A DNA stretch of 64,000 bases from Streptomyces griseoloalbus (GTDB lineage: Bacteria > Actinomycetota > Actinomycetes > Streptomycetales > Streptomycetaceae), in assembly GCA_014650015.1 (NCBI GenBank), contig BMUD01000006.1:1-64000 (forward strand), read 5' to 3'. Of this stretch, positions 10,927-21,836 are shown one piece after another. Made by a program: the position numbers and the translations under genes. Every line of letters starts with the position of its first letter. Positions within the stretch are counted from its first letter, which is position 1. The notes below the pieces were generated by a model. That model was given only the letters and a program-made list of their open reading frames with translations. It was not told the DNA's origin and did not search any database.

Positions 10927-13034
10927 CGCTCCTGCCCCCGTCGTTCGTCCGGGGCTCCCGTGGACACGGGTTCCCCGGGAGGACCCGTGGTGTCCCCGGG
11001 TTCTTCCGTGTCATCCATGATCTCGCCCGTCGCCGTGTTCACGGCGGGGGCGGCGGGTGCCGCCTGGGCGAGGGCCGCGACGATCGTCTCGGCCGTTTTG
11101 CGACCTATGCCTGGAATCTCACAGATCTGATTGATTGTCGCCGATCGCAGCTTCTTCAACGACCCGAAGTGCTTGATCAGTGCCTGCTTGCGGGTCTCTC
11201 CCAGGCCGGGCACATCGTCCAGAGGACTGGAGCGGAAGCGCTTGCCGCGCTTGGTGCGCTGGTAGGTGATCGCGAAGCGGTGGGCCTCGTCACGGACCCG
11301 CTGGAGCAGATAGAGGCCCTCGCTGGTGCGGGGCAGCACGACCGGGTCGTCCTCGCCCGGCAGCCAGACCTCCTCCAGCCGCTTGGCGAGGCCGCACACG
11401 GCGATGTCGTCGATGCCGAGCTCGTCCAGCGCCCGCCGGGCCGCCGCGACCTGCGGGGCCCCGCCGTCGACCACGACGAGCTGCGGCGGGTACGCGAAGC
11501 GCTTGGGGCGGCCGTCGTCCTCGGTGAGGGTGCTCGCGGACGGCTCGGCGAGGACGCTCGCGGGCGGCTCGGCCAGGCCTCCGGAGGGTCCCTCGGCGCC
11601 GGGGTCCCCGCCGTCGGTCCACTCCCCCGTCCGCTCCTTCTCCGCGAGGTAACGGCGGAACCGGCGGGTGATCACCTCGTGCATGGAGCGGACATCGTCC
11701 TGACCGGCGAATCCCTTGATCTGGAAGCGGCGGTACTCGCTCTTGCGGGCCAGCCCGTCCTCGAAGACGACCATGGAGGCCACCACGTCGTCGCCCTGGA
11801 GGTGCGAGATGTCGTAGCACTCGATCCTGAGCGGGGCGCTGTCCAGGCCCAGGGCGTCGGTGATCTCCTCCAGCGCGCGCGAGCGGGTGGTGAGGTCGGA
11901 GGCGCGCTTGGTCTTGTGCAGCACGAGCGCCTGCTGGGCGTTGCGCTCCACGGTCTCCATCAGCGCCTTCTTGTCCCCGCGCTGCGGTATCCGCAGGGAG
12001 ACGCCTGAGCCGCGCCGCTCGGTGAGCCACTGCTGGACCGGCTCCACCGGGTCGGGCAGGGCGGGGACCAGGACCTCCCGGGGGACGGCGTCGCCGGTCT
12101 CCTCGCCGTAGAGCTGCTGCAGGGCGTGCTCGACGAGGGCGCCGGTGGTGATCTCCTCGACCTTGTCGGTGACCCAGCCGCGCTGGCCGCGCACGCGTCC
12201 GCCGCGGACGTGGAAGATCTGGACGGCCGCCTCCAGCTCGTCCTCGGCGACGGCGATCAGATCGGCGTCGGTCGCGTCGGCGAGCACGACCGCGTTCTTC
12301 TCCATGGCCTTCTTCAGGGCCCCGATGTCGTCGCGCAGACGGGCCGCCCGCTCGTACTCCATCTCCTCGGCCGCCTGGGTCATCTGCTTCTCCAGACGGC
12401 GGAGGTAGGTGCCCGTGCGGCCGGCCATGAAGTCGCAGAAGTCCTCGGCCAGTTCGCGGTGGTCCTCGGCGGAGATGCGGTCCACGCAGGGCGCCGAGCA
12501 CTTGCCGATGTAGCCGAGCAGACAGGGGCGGCCGGTGCGGGCCGCGTTCTTGAAGACACCGGCCGAGCAGGTGCGGACCGGGAAGACGCGCAGCAGCAGG
12601 TCCACGGTGTCGCGGATCGCCCACGCGTGCGCGTACGGACCGAAGTAGCGCACGCCCTTCTTCTTGTGACCGCGCATCACCTGCACGCGCGGGAACTCCT
12701 CGTTCATCGTCACCGCGAGATACGGATAGCTCTTGTCGTCGCGGTACTTGACGTTGAACCGGGGGTCGTACTCCTTGATCCAGGAGTACTCCAGCTGCAG
12801 CGCCTCGACCTCCGTGGACACCACCGTCCACTCCACGGACGCCGCCGTGGTGACCATGGAGCGGGTGCGCGGGTGCAGCCCGGCCAGGTCCTGGAAGTAG
12901 TTCGCCAGGCGCTGGCGCAGGCTCTTCGCCTTTCCGACGTAGATCACCCGGCGGTGCTCGTCGCGGAACCGGTAGACCCCCGGCGAGTCGGGGATCTCGC
13001 CCGGTTTGGGGCGGTAGCTGGAGGGGTCGGCCAT
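10923..13034 (-). CDS. uvrC: excinuclease ABC subunit C
   Basis: UvrC makes both incisions in nucleotide excision repair after UvrAB has loaded at a lesion. The 703-residue protein has the N-terminal GIY-YIG nuclease ([10 protein letters not shown]...[14 protein letters not shown]), a Cys cluster ([15 protein letters not shown]), a UVR motif near residues 210-245, the RNase-H-like domain ([21 protein letters not shown]) and C-terminal helix-hairpin-helix motifs ([20 protein letters not shown]). A low-complexity linker before LVVVDGG contains an 8-residue duplication, and about 45 residues of acidic tail follow the HhH domain. No ribosome-binding site precedes the ATG. A TAGGGT hexamer ends 7 nt before it, suggesting a leaderless transcript. 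It is the first gene of uvrC-rapZ-yvcK-whiA. Confidence 0.96.
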   Translation of the reverse strand: MADPSSYRPKPGEIPDSPGVYRFRDEHRRVIYVGKAKSLRQRLANYFQDLAGLHPRTRSMVTTAASVEWTVVSTEVEALQLEYSWIKEYDPRFNVKYRDDKSYPYLAVTMNEEFPRVQVMRGHKKKGVRYFGPYAHAWAIRDTVDLLLRVFPVRTCSAGVFKNAARTGRPCLLGYIGKCSAPCVDRISAEDHRELAEDFCDFMAGRTGTYLRRLEKQMTQAAEEMEYERAARLRDDIGALKKAMEKNAVVLADATDADLIAVAEDELEAAVQIFHVRGGRVRGQRGWVTDKVEEITTGALVEHALQQLYGEETGDAVPREVLVPALPDPVEPVQQWLTERRGSGVSLRIPQRGDKKALMETVERNAQQALVLHKTKRASDLTTRSRALEEITDALGLDSAPLRIECYDISHLQGDDVVASMVVFEDGLARKSEYRRFQIKGFAGQDDVRSMHEVITRRFRRYLAEKERTGEWTDGGDPGAEGPSGGLAEPPASVLAEPSASTLTEDDGRPKRFAYPPQLVVVDGGAPQVAAARRALDELGIDDIAVCGLAKRLEEVWLPGEDDPVVLPRTSEGLYLLQRVRDEAHRFAITYQRTKRGKRFRSSPLDDVPGLGETRKQALIKHFGSLKKLRSATINQICEIPGIGRKTAETIVAALAQAAPAAPAVNTATGEIMDDTEEPGDTTGPPGEPVSTGAPDERRGQER

Positions 13035-13041
13035 GTCTCAC

Positions 13042-13047
13042 ACCCTA
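13042..13047 (-). promoter_or_regulatory. -10 element of a predicted leaderless uvrC promoter
   Basis: TAGGGT on the minus strand matches the Streptomyces principal-sigma -10 consensus and ends 7 nt before the uvrC ATG. Transcription would then start at the A of the start codon. I see no convincing -35 element. Confidence 0.5.
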
Positions 13048-13083
13048 CTGGCGGGGACCGACACCGCGGCGGGCCCGGGGGCG

Positions 13084-13330
13084 CCGGGGCCCGGCGGGTT
13101 CGGTGAGTGGTCCGGTGGGGGCCGGTAGGTGGCCCGGTGCGGTTCGGTAGGTCATCCGGTCAGGTTCGATGGGTGTGGTCCGCGGAGGTTCGGCGGGTGG
13201 TCCGGCAAGTGGTCCGGTACGGCTCGGTAGGCGATCCGGTGAGGCCCGGCGGGTGGTCCGGCAGGTGATCCGGTACGGCTCGGTAGGTCATCCGGTGAGG
13301 TGCGGTGAGTGGTCCGGTGGGTTCCGGATG
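13084..13330. repeat. degenerate tandem repeat built on GGTCCGGT/GGATCCGGT
   Basis: This gene-free stretch between uvrC and a small plus-strand gene is made of recurring words such as GTGGTCCGGT, CGGTAGGTCATCCGGT and TACGGCTCGGTAGG. The clearest copies are 13194-13244 and 13250-13300: 51 bp each, 56 bp apart, with 4 differences. It encodes no recognisable protein on either strand. Confidence 0.75.
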
Positions 13331-13414
13331 GGTTACGGCGGGCGGGAAGCGGGAAGGTGGGGGTTCCGTCCCTCGGGCGAGTGGCGGACGGTCACGAGTC
13401 GGAGGGCTGGTCGA

Positions 13415-13579
13415 ATGCGACAGACACGGATCGAGAAACCACGACGACCGGCCCGGACCCGCCGGTACGCCGACGCGACGCCCGCGCCCTTCGAATCCCT
13501 CGACCCACGCGATCCCGACATCGTGCGCGCGAAGCGCCTGCGCCCGCGTCCGCAGGGGAAGGACACGACCGGCTCGTAG
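13415..13579 (+). CDS. small basic protein, unknown function
   Basis: This is a 54-residue Arg-rich reading frame starting MRQTRIEKPRRPARTRRY and containing an acidic-then-basic segment with DPRDPDIVRAKRLR. I do not recognise a domain. Support for a real gene is the near-perfect ribosome-binding site GGAGGG 8 nt upstream of the ATG and a strong hairpin terminator 58 bp beyond the stop. It lies alone between the repeat tract and the Rieske gene, which runs the other way. Confidence 0.5.
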   Translation: MRQTRIEKPRRPARTRRYADATPAPFESLDPRDPDIVRAKRLRPRPQGKDTTGS

Positions 13580-13636
13580 GACAGGCGACTTCAGGAACCG
13601 GCCGCACTCCGGACGAAAATCTCATCACGGTACGGG

Positions 13637-13679
13637 CCGCGGGGCCGTGCCGGCCCCGACGGCCGGTGCGGCCCCGCGG
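13637..13679 (+). terminator. strong hairpin between small gene and Rieske gene
   Basis: CCGCGGGGCCG (13637-13647) pairs perfectly with CGGCCCCGCGG (13669-13679), with further complementarity inside the loop. It lies between convergent genes and can serve both strands. Confidence 0.7.
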
Positions 13680-13840
13680 GTGTGCGTGCCGCCGTTAGGG
13701 CATCAGGTGTTGTCGGTGGCGGCGCCGCGCGGTGGTCGTCAGGAACTGGCGCCCAGCGGGCGGCACCGTTCGGTGCACCTGGTGGAACCGCCTGTGCGGT
13801 CGGAGTACGTGGGGATCGCCTGGAACTGGGACTGACCCGG

Positions 13841-14263
13841 TCAGACCTGTGGCCTGGCGACCATCGTCCCGTTCTTCACCTCGACGGTCAGCGGCTTCAG
13901 GGGGGCCACGGCCGGCTCGCGCAGCACCTTGCCGGTGGTGGCGTCGAACTCGCTGCCGTGGCAGGGACAGATCAGTTTCGTCCCTGCCAGCTTGTTGATG
14001 GGGCATCCCGCGTGCGTGCAGAGGGAGCTGTACGCCTTGAGGGCGCCGTCCTCGCCCCGGCTGACCACGACATGGGAATCCCGGTACAGCTTCGCGCCGT
14101 CCTCGGCGACCTCGCTCTCGGGCCCGAGCTCGACGGGTTCCGTCAGCGGGGCCGACGTGTCGTCCTCGGCGCCCGCGCAGGCGGCGAGCCCCAGTCCGGC
14201 TACGGGAGTGAGGGCCACGCCTCGCAGGACGGTACGGCGGCTCGCGGCGGGTCGGGCGGGCAT
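13841..14263 (-). CDS. Tat-exported Rieske [2Fe-2S] lipoprotein
   Basis: This 140-residue protein should be exported folded with its iron-sulfur cluster and anchored outside the membrane by lipid. The N-terminus has the twin-arginine motif SRRTVLRGV and then a lipobox ending LAAC, so the mature protein would start at that Cys. The Rieske cluster ligands are clear: C-T-H-A-G-C and C-P-C-H in the C-terminal half. It looks like a small electron-transfer protein of the arsenite-oxidase/QcrA-like type, but no partner oxidoreductase is next to it. I chose ATG at 14263 (GGAG upstream); the frame extends to 14362 without conserved sequence. It is divergent from the lacI-type gene. Confidence 0.88.
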   Translation of the reverse strand: MPARPAASRRTVLRGVALTPVAGLGLAACAGAEDDTSAPLTEPVELGPESEVAEDGAKLYRDSHVVVSRGEDGALKAYSSLCTHAGCPINKLAGTKLICPCHGSEFDATTGKVLREPAVAPLKPLTVEVKNGTMVARPQV

Positions 14264-14362
14264 GAGGGCTCCACTGGTCGGACGGCGGTACACGGGGACG
14301 GCACCGGGGACGATACCCGGGGTGATCGATCCGGCTGAGGGTGGGTGCCGGTGCGCAAGCAT

Positions 14363-14394
14363 GCGCGTAAACGTTTGCGCAAGCGTTTACGCGC
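14363..14394. promoter_or_regulatory. palindromic LacI-family operator
   Basis: A perfect 11-bp inverted repeat, GCGCGTAAACG (14363-14373) and CGTTTACGCGC (14384-14394), has a 10-bp centre TTTGCGCAAG. The tract contains nested short palindromes (AAACGTTT, TTGCGCAA) like the CG-centred sites of LacI/GalR regulators, and a partial extra GTGCGCAAGC copy just to the left. It lies 65 bp before the lacI-type start and between that gene and the Rieske gene. Autoregulation is the likely role. Confidence 0.75.
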
Positions 14395-14459
14395 GCCGCC
14401 GGATGGGATACGTTCCCCACCCGAGAGGTAATGCGCGGGCAGCGGAGGGAGAGCACACG

Positions 14460-15578
14460 ATGGCGACCATGGCGGACGTGGCCCGCCGCGCCGGTGTCTC
14501 GGTCGCGACCGTCTCGCACGTGCTGAACGACACCCGGCCGGTGCTGCCCCACACCCGCCAGGCGGTTCTGGACGCGGTGGAGGAGCTCGGCTACACGCCG
14601 AACACCTTGGCGCGCTCCCTGGTGACATCCCGGACCCGGTCGATCGGGCTGGCGGTGTCGGCGATCAGCAACCCGTACTTCACGGAAATCCTCCAGGGCG
14701 TCGAGGCCGCGGCCCTGGAGCACGGTTACAGCCTGCTCATCGCCGACCCGCACGACGACCCGGAGCACGAGCGCAAGGTCGTCCAGCTGCTGCACGAGCG
14801 CCGTGTGGAGGGCATGATCGTCGCGCCCTCCGCGCAGCCGCGCGCGCTGCTCGACTACCTCGGGCGCCACCGGGTACCGGCCGTGTTCCTCGACCGGCTG
14901 GTCGAGACGCCCGGGGACGGCGGCGGACCGCGCTTCGACCAGGTCTGCGCCGAGAGCGCGGAGCCGACGGCCCGGCTGGTCACCCACCTCGCCGGGCTCG
15001 GCCACCGCCGTATCGCCCTGGTCGCGGGGCTGTGGGGGCTCAGCACGACGTCCGAGCGCATCACCGGATACCGGCACGGTCTCGCGGCCTCCGGGCTGCT
15101 CTACGACGAACGGCTCCTGGTGCACGGCGACTCCGAGCAGGCCGGCGCCGAACGGGCCACCGCCGGCCTGCTGTCCCTCGGTTCACGTCCCACCGCGCTG
15201 GTCACCGCCAACAACACCATGACCATCGGTGCGCTGCGTGCCCTGCGGGCACACGGCCTGTCCGTGCCCGGGGACATCGCGCTGTGCTGCTTCGACGACT
15301 TCGCCTGGGCGGATCTCTTCTCGCCCCGCCTCACGGCGATCGCCCAGCCCAGCCGGGAGATCGGCGCCCGTGCCGTCCACGTACTGCTGCAGCGCCTGGC
15401 CGAACCGGAGCGGCCGGCGCGGACCGAACGGCTGCCGTGCGCCTTCGTGCACCGCACGTCCTGCGGCTGCCCGGACGGACCGGAGCGGCCCGAGCACCCC
15501 GAAGAGAAGCCCGGACGGCCCGGACGGCCCGGGCATGGTGAGCGCCCCGAGCGTGTCGAGAAAGGAAACCCCTCGTGA
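14460..15578 (+). CDS. LacI-family transcriptional regulator
   Basis: A 372-residue repressor. The N-terminal helix-turn-helix is textbook (MADVARRAGVSVATVSHVLN, then GYTPNTLARSL with the hinge helix), followed by a periplasmic-binding-protein-like ligand domain (SIGLAVSAISNPYFTEILQGVE...). The last ~40 residues are an unusual Pro/Glu/Gly-rich tail. The start ATG at 14460 has GGGAGAG upstream. Its stop overlaps the GTG of the sugar kinase by 4 bp, so the regulator and kinase are coupled. The operator in its own promoter region suggests sugar-responsive autoregulation. The ligand is unknown; a pentose or hexose is likely from the neighbour. Confidence 0.93.
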   Translation: MATMADVARRAGVSVATVSHVLNDTRPVLPHTRQAVLDAVEELGYTPNTLARSLVTSRTRSIGLAVSAISNPYFTEILQGVEAAALEHGYSLLIADPHDDPEHERKVVQLLHERRVEGMIVAPSAQPRALLDYLGRHRVPAVFLDRLVETPGDGGGPRFDQVCAESAEPTARLVTHLAGLGHRRIALVAGLWGLSTTSERITGYRHGLAASGLLYDERLLVHGDSEQAGAERATAGLLSLGSRPTALVTANNTMTIGALRALRAHGLSVPGDIALCCFDDFAWADLFSPRLTAIAQPSREIGARAVHVLLQRLAEPERPARTERLPCAFVHRTSCGCPDGPERPEHPEEKPGRPGRPGHGERPERVEKGNPS

Positions 15579-16492
15579 TCGTCGTAGCCGGTGAGGCACT
15601 GATCGACCTGGTGCCGCGGGGCGCGGGTGCGCTCGCGGCGCTGACGCCGGCGCTCGGCGGCGGCCCCTACAACACGGCGGTGGCGCTCGGACGCCTCGGC
15701 TCCCCCGCCGCCTTCTGCTCCCGGGTGTCCCGTGACGCCTTCGGCGAGGCGCTGCTGGACCGGTTGCGGGAGACCGGGGTGGACGTGTCGTCGGTGCAGC
15801 GCGGCGACGAGCCGACGACGCTCGCCGTCGCCACGGTCGGCACGGACGGTTCGGCGGCGTACTCCTTCTACGTGGAGGGGACCGCGGACCGGCTGTTCAC
15901 GGCGCCCGAAGCGCTGCCGGCCGGTACCCGCGCGGTGTCCTTCGGCACCTGCTCGCTCGTTCTGGAGCCGGGCGCGAGCGCGTACGAGGAGCTGATGCGC
16001 ACCGCTTCCGCGCGGGGCGTGTTCACGGCGCTTGACCCCAATATCCGGCCGGGTCTGATCCCGGATCCCGACGCCTACCGGGCCCGGTTCAAGAGCTGGC
16101 TGCCGTCGGTGTCGCTGTTGAAGGTGTCCGCGGAGGACGCCCAGTGGCTCGGCGGGTCCCCGCAGGAGTGGCTGGCGGCCGGTCCGGTGGCGGTGGTGGT
16201 CACCCGGGGAGGTGACGGGCTGACCGTGTTCACGCGCGAGGGCGGCCAGTACGCCGTTCCGGGTGAGCGGGTCGAGGTGGTGGACACGATCGGCGCCGGT
16301 GACACGGTGAACGCGGCGCTGCTGCACGGCCTCGCGGCCCGGGACGCGCTCAGTGACGAGGGCGTGGCCGCGCTGGGCGCCAAGGGCTGGGAAGGCCTGC
16401 TCGGTTTCGCGGCGCGCGCGGCGGCGATCACCTGCTCACGCGCGGGCGCGGAACCGCCGTACGCCCACGAGCTGGAGCCCGAGGGCGCCTGA
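15575..16492 (+). CDS. PfkB-family sugar kinase (fructokinase-like)
   Basis: A 305-residue ATP-dependent carbohydrate kinase of the ribokinase fold. Visible features are the N-terminal VVAGEALIDLVPRG strand, the substrate-side LGGGPYNTAVALGRLG glycine motif, and the C-terminal signature DTIGAGDTVNAALLHGL, where the Asp of GAGD is the catalytic base. It starts at GTG 15575, overlapping the regulator stop (GTGA). The G-E-A-L-I-D opening is typical of fructokinases, but substrate cannot be read from sequence. No transporter is present in this two-gene unit. A long perfect hairpin follows at once. Confidence 0.9.
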   Translation: MIVVAGEALIDLVPRGAGALAALTPALGGGPYNTAVALGRLGSPAAFCSRVSRDAFGEALLDRLRETGVDVSSVQRGDEPTTLAVATVGTDGSAAYSFYVEGTADRLFTAPEALPAGTRAVSFGTCSLVLEPGASAYEELMRTASARGVFTALDPNIRPGLIPDPDAYRARFKSWLPSVSLLKVSAEDAQWLGGSPQEWLAAGPVAVVVTRGGDGLTVFTREGGQYAVPGERVEVVDTIGAGDTVNAALLHGLAARDALSDEGVAALGAKGWEGLLGFAARAAAITCSRAGAEPPYAHELEPEGA

Positions 16493-16495
16493 CGC

Positions 16496-16548
16496 ACACG
16501 CGCCGTGCCGCGCGGGGAGGCGATGCCCCCGCGCGGCACGGCGCGTGT
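16496..16548. terminator. bidirectional terminator, 22-bp perfect stem
   Basis: The arms 16496-16517 and 16527-16548 are perfectly complementary (ACACGCGCCG... against ...CGGCGCGTGT) with a 9-nt loop. It starts 3 bp after the sugar-kinase stop and ends 12 bp before the uvrA stop on the other strand, so it ends both convergent genes. Confidence 0.85.
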
Positions 16549-16560
16549 CGGTGTCGCCGG

Positions 16561-19578
<3,018 letters not shown>

Positions 19579-19654
19579 GCCGGTCCGCACCTTTCTTTGG
19601 AGAAGTGACAGGGGCGGTGGCCCCCGTGCTTCTCAGACTAGGGGGAGCCTCTGA

Positions 19655-19666
19655 CAACGCCGGTTC
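19655..19666. promoter_or_regulatory. LexA-like box upstream of uvrA
   Basis: On the minus strand the sequence is GAAC-CGGC-GTTG, one base away from the actinobacterial SOS box GAAC-N4-GTTC. It lies 77-88 bp upstream of the chosen uvrA start. Beside it, TAGTCT on the minus strand at 19635-19640 could be a -10 element. SOS control of uvrA is well known in bacteria; this particular site is only a candidate. Confidence 0.4.
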
Positions 19667-19766
19667 GGATTCACGGGTTGACAACAAACCCCGGCTCTCC
19701 AGCATGCCCGACGCCGCACCCGACCATATAGCACGTGCATTCGATTACGGGCGCGGGTTCACCACC

Positions 19767-19795
19767 TTCACCCAAAGGTGTGACAGGGCTAGGGT
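19767..19795 (+). promoter_or_regulatory. promoter for leaderless isomerase-family gene
   Basis: TTCACC (19767-19772) and TAGGGT (19790-19795) are 17 bp apart, and the -10 ends 7 nt before the ATG at 19803. This is a good principal-sigma promoter that would give an mRNA beginning at the start codon. Confidence 0.6.
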
Positions 19796-19802
19796 CAGCA
19801 GC

Positions 19803-20492
19803 ATGATGGATCACGCTGATGACCTGGCGTCTGTACAAGCAGCGACCGAGCGGCTGCTCACCGCGGTCGCCGCACTGGACAACGCGGCTGTGACCCAGTC
19901 GTCACGCCTTCCCGGCTGGACCCGCGGCCATGTGCTGGCCCACCTCGCCCGCAACGCCGACGCCCTGGTGAACGTCCTGGAGGGACGGCCCATGTACGTC
20001 TCCGGCGAGGCCCGGGACGCCGAGATCGACGAGGGAGCTCCGCGCCCCCTCGGCGTCCAGCTCGCCGACCTGCGGGAGAGCGCGGAGCGCTTCCGCGCGG
20101 TGGGCGCGGCCCCGGCGGACTGGTCGCGCGCGGTGGAGCTGCGCAACGGGGTCACGGACCGGGCGGAGCGGGTGCCGTTCCGGCGCTGGGTCGAGGTGGA
20201 GCTGCACCACGTGGACCTCGGGATCGGCTACGAGCTGGAGGACCTGCCGGCCGAGTTCACGGAGCGGGAGATCGACTTCCTGGCGGCGCGGTTCGACGGA
20301 CACGCGGACGTGCCCTCGACGACCCTGGCCACGGCGGACGGCCGGACCTGGACGACCGGCGGCGGGGCGGACGGCGGCCCGGTCTCGGTCGAGGGGACGG
20401 CCGCCGACCTGCTCGGCTGGCTCGCCGGCCGCCGGGACGGCTCCGCCCTGGCGGTCAAGGGCGGCGACCTTCCGGCGCTTCCCCCGCTCTAG
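19803..20492 (+). CDS. maleylpyruvate isomerase / mycothiol-dependent DinB-like family protein
   Basis: A 229-residue member of the MDMPI family, four-helix metal proteins that use mycothiol in isomerisation, detoxification or conjugation. The N-terminal helix bundle shows LPGWTRGHVLAHLARNADAL and later VEVELHHVDLG, which supply the His residues of the metal site. A small C-terminal domain follows (TTLATADGRTW...VSVEGTAADLLGWLAGR). The natural substrate is not predictable. There is no ribosome-binding site and the promoter predicts a leaderless message. It points away from uvrA and toward the metallo-beta-lactamase gene 60 bp downstream, which has its own promoter. Confidence 0.8.
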   Translation: MMDHADDLASVQAATERLLTAVAALDNAAVTQSSRLPGWTRGHVLAHLARNADALVNVLEGRPMYVSGEARDAEIDEGAPRPLGVQLADLRESAERFRAVGAAPADWSRAVELRNGVTDRAERVPFRRWVEVELHHVDLGIGYELEDLPAEFTEREIDFLAARFDGHADVPSTTLATADGRTWTTGGGADGGPVSVEGTAADLLGWLAGRRDGSALAVKGGDLPALPPL

Positions 20493-20539
20493 AGCCCGCC
20501 GGGTCCCGGGACCGGGACGACCGGCGCGGGTTCCCGCTA

Positions 20540-20545
20540 TAGGCT
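20540..20545 (+). promoter_or_regulatory. -10 element for leaderless MBL gene
   Basis: TAGGCT ends exactly 7 nt before the ATG at 20553, and no Shine-Dalgarno sequence is present. It fits leaderless transcription. Confidence 0.5.
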
Positions 20546-20552
20546 GACGGCC

Positions 20553-21209
20553 ATGACGTACAGCGGTCGGGTGACGGTCGGCGGCCCAGCCGACGTGCAC
20601 GAGCTCAAGGACCTGATGATCACCAAGGTCGCGGTCGGCCCCATGGACAACAACGCGTATCTGCTGCGTTGCCGGGCCACCGACGAACAGCTGCTGATCG
20701 ACGCGGCCAACGACGCGGAAACCCTGCTGGGCACGATCGGTGACGACGGCATCGCTTCCGTCGTCACCACCCACCGGCACGGCGACCACTGGCAGGCGCT
20801 CGCCGCGGTCGTGGCGGCCACCGGCGCCCGGACGCACGCCGGCCGGGACGACGCCGAGGGCATCCCGGTGGCGACCGACGTCCTGGTGGACGACGGCGAC
20901 ACCATCCGGGTGGGGCAGGTGGAGCTCACCGCCCGCCACCTGGTCGGGCACACGCCCGGCTCCATCGCCCTCGTCTACGACGACCCGCACGGCCATCCGC
21001 ATCTGTTCACCGGGGACTGTCTGTTCCCGGGCGGTGTGGGCAACACCCACAAGGACCCGAAGGCGTTCGCCCGTCTGATCCATGACGTCGAGACGAAGAT
21101 CTTCGACGTGCTCCCGGACGAGACCTGGGTCTACCCGGGACACGGCAACGACACCACCCTGGGCGCGGAGCGCCCGCACCTGCCGGAGTGGCACGCGCGG
21201 GGCTGGTGA
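20553..21209 (+). CDS. metallo-beta-lactamase-fold hydrolase (glyoxalase II-like)
   Basis: A 218-residue cytoplasmic hydrolase with an intact two-metal centre: THRHGDHW (H-x-H-x-D-H), His in LVGHTPGSI, Asp in FTGDCLFPGG and His in VYPGHGNDTT. The size and the GHTPGS and GDCLF spacing resemble glyoxalase II and related thioester hydrolases. In mycothiol-using actinobacteria such proteins may act on mycothiol conjugates. That would fit the MDMPI-family neighbour, but it is inference from adjacency. Confidence 0.86.
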   Translation: MTYSGRVTVGGPADVHELKDLMITKVAVGPMDNNAYLLRCRATDEQLLIDAANDAETLLGTIGDDGIASVVTTHRHGDHWQALAAVVAATGARTHAGRDDAEGIPVATDVLVDDGDTIRVGQVELTARHLVGHTPGSIALVYDDPHGHPHLFTGDCLFPGGVGNTHKDPKAFARLIHDVETKIFDVLPDETWVYPGHGNDTTLGAERPHLPEWHARGW

Positions 21210-21260
21210 GCGCGGCGGAGCGAGGACGTCGGTAAGGAACGCCCGCCTGGTGAACGGGGC

Positions 21261-21734
21261 CTACGCCTCGGCGAGTGCCGGGCCGGCCAGCGCCGCGATC
21301 CGCTCCACCGCGAACACGTACCCCTGCACCCCGCACCCCGCGATGACCCCGTCGGCGCGCAGTGAGACGTAGGAGTGGTGCCGGAAGGACTCGCGGCGGT
21401 GGATGTTGGAGATGTGGACCTCCATCACGGGCAGTCCGTCACAGGCGTTGAGGGCGTCCAGGATCGCGACGGAGGTGTGCGAGTAGGCACCGGGGTTGAT
21501 GACGATCCCGCAGTGGTTCAGGCGCGCCTCGTGGATCCAGTCCACCAACTGCCCCTCGTGGTTGGACTGACGCAGGTCGACCGTGCCACCGTGCGCTGCC
21601 GCCGCCTTGGCGCACCGGCTCTCGACGTCGCCGAGCGTGTCGGAACCGTAGATCTCCGGCTGGCGCTGTCCGAGCAGGTTCAGATTGGGGCCGTTGAGAA
21701 TCATGATCGGGGCGTTGGCCAGGGTGCGGGGCAC
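21261..21734 (-). CDS. aroQ: 3-dehydroquinate dehydratase, type II
   Basis: It dehydrates 3-dehydroquinate to 3-dehydroshikimate in the shikimate pathway; type II enzymes are dodecamers. The 157-residue product shows [18 protein letters not shown] with the catalytic Arg and Tyr, the [15 protein letters not shown] motif, [11 protein letters not shown], and [18 protein letters not shown] chose GTG 21734 because GGAGGAACC directly precedes it; upstream frame to 21809 is not conserved. It stands apart from other aro genes and is convergent with the MBL gene. Confidence 0.95.
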   Translation of the reverse strand: MPRTLANAPIMILNGPNLNLLGQRQPEIYGSDTLGDVESRCAKAAAAHGGTVDLRQSNHEGQLVDWIHEARLNHCGIVINPGAYSHTSVAILDALNACDGLPVMEVHISNIHRRESFRHHSYVSLRADGVIAGCGVQGYVFAVERIAALAGPALAEA

Positions 21735-21824
21735 GGTTCCTCCGGTCCGTCGGGGTGGGCGGTCCTCGCCGGAACCGCTGCTGGGACCCGGTTTATCACG
21801 GTGCGCCACACGGCCGCCGGGCCT

Positions 21825-21830
21825 TAACCT
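21825..21830 (+). promoter_or_regulatory. -10-like element before LD-carboxypeptidase gene
   Basis: TAACCT ends 6 nt before the GTG at 21837, which has no ribosome-binding site. Weak evidence for a leaderless start. Confidence 0.35.
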
Positions 21831-21836
21831 CTCGCC

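Noticed and set aside
21735-21809. N-terminal extension of aroQ
   Set aside because: The frame is open, but the good ribosome-binding site is right before GTG 21734 and the extra residues are not AroQ-like.
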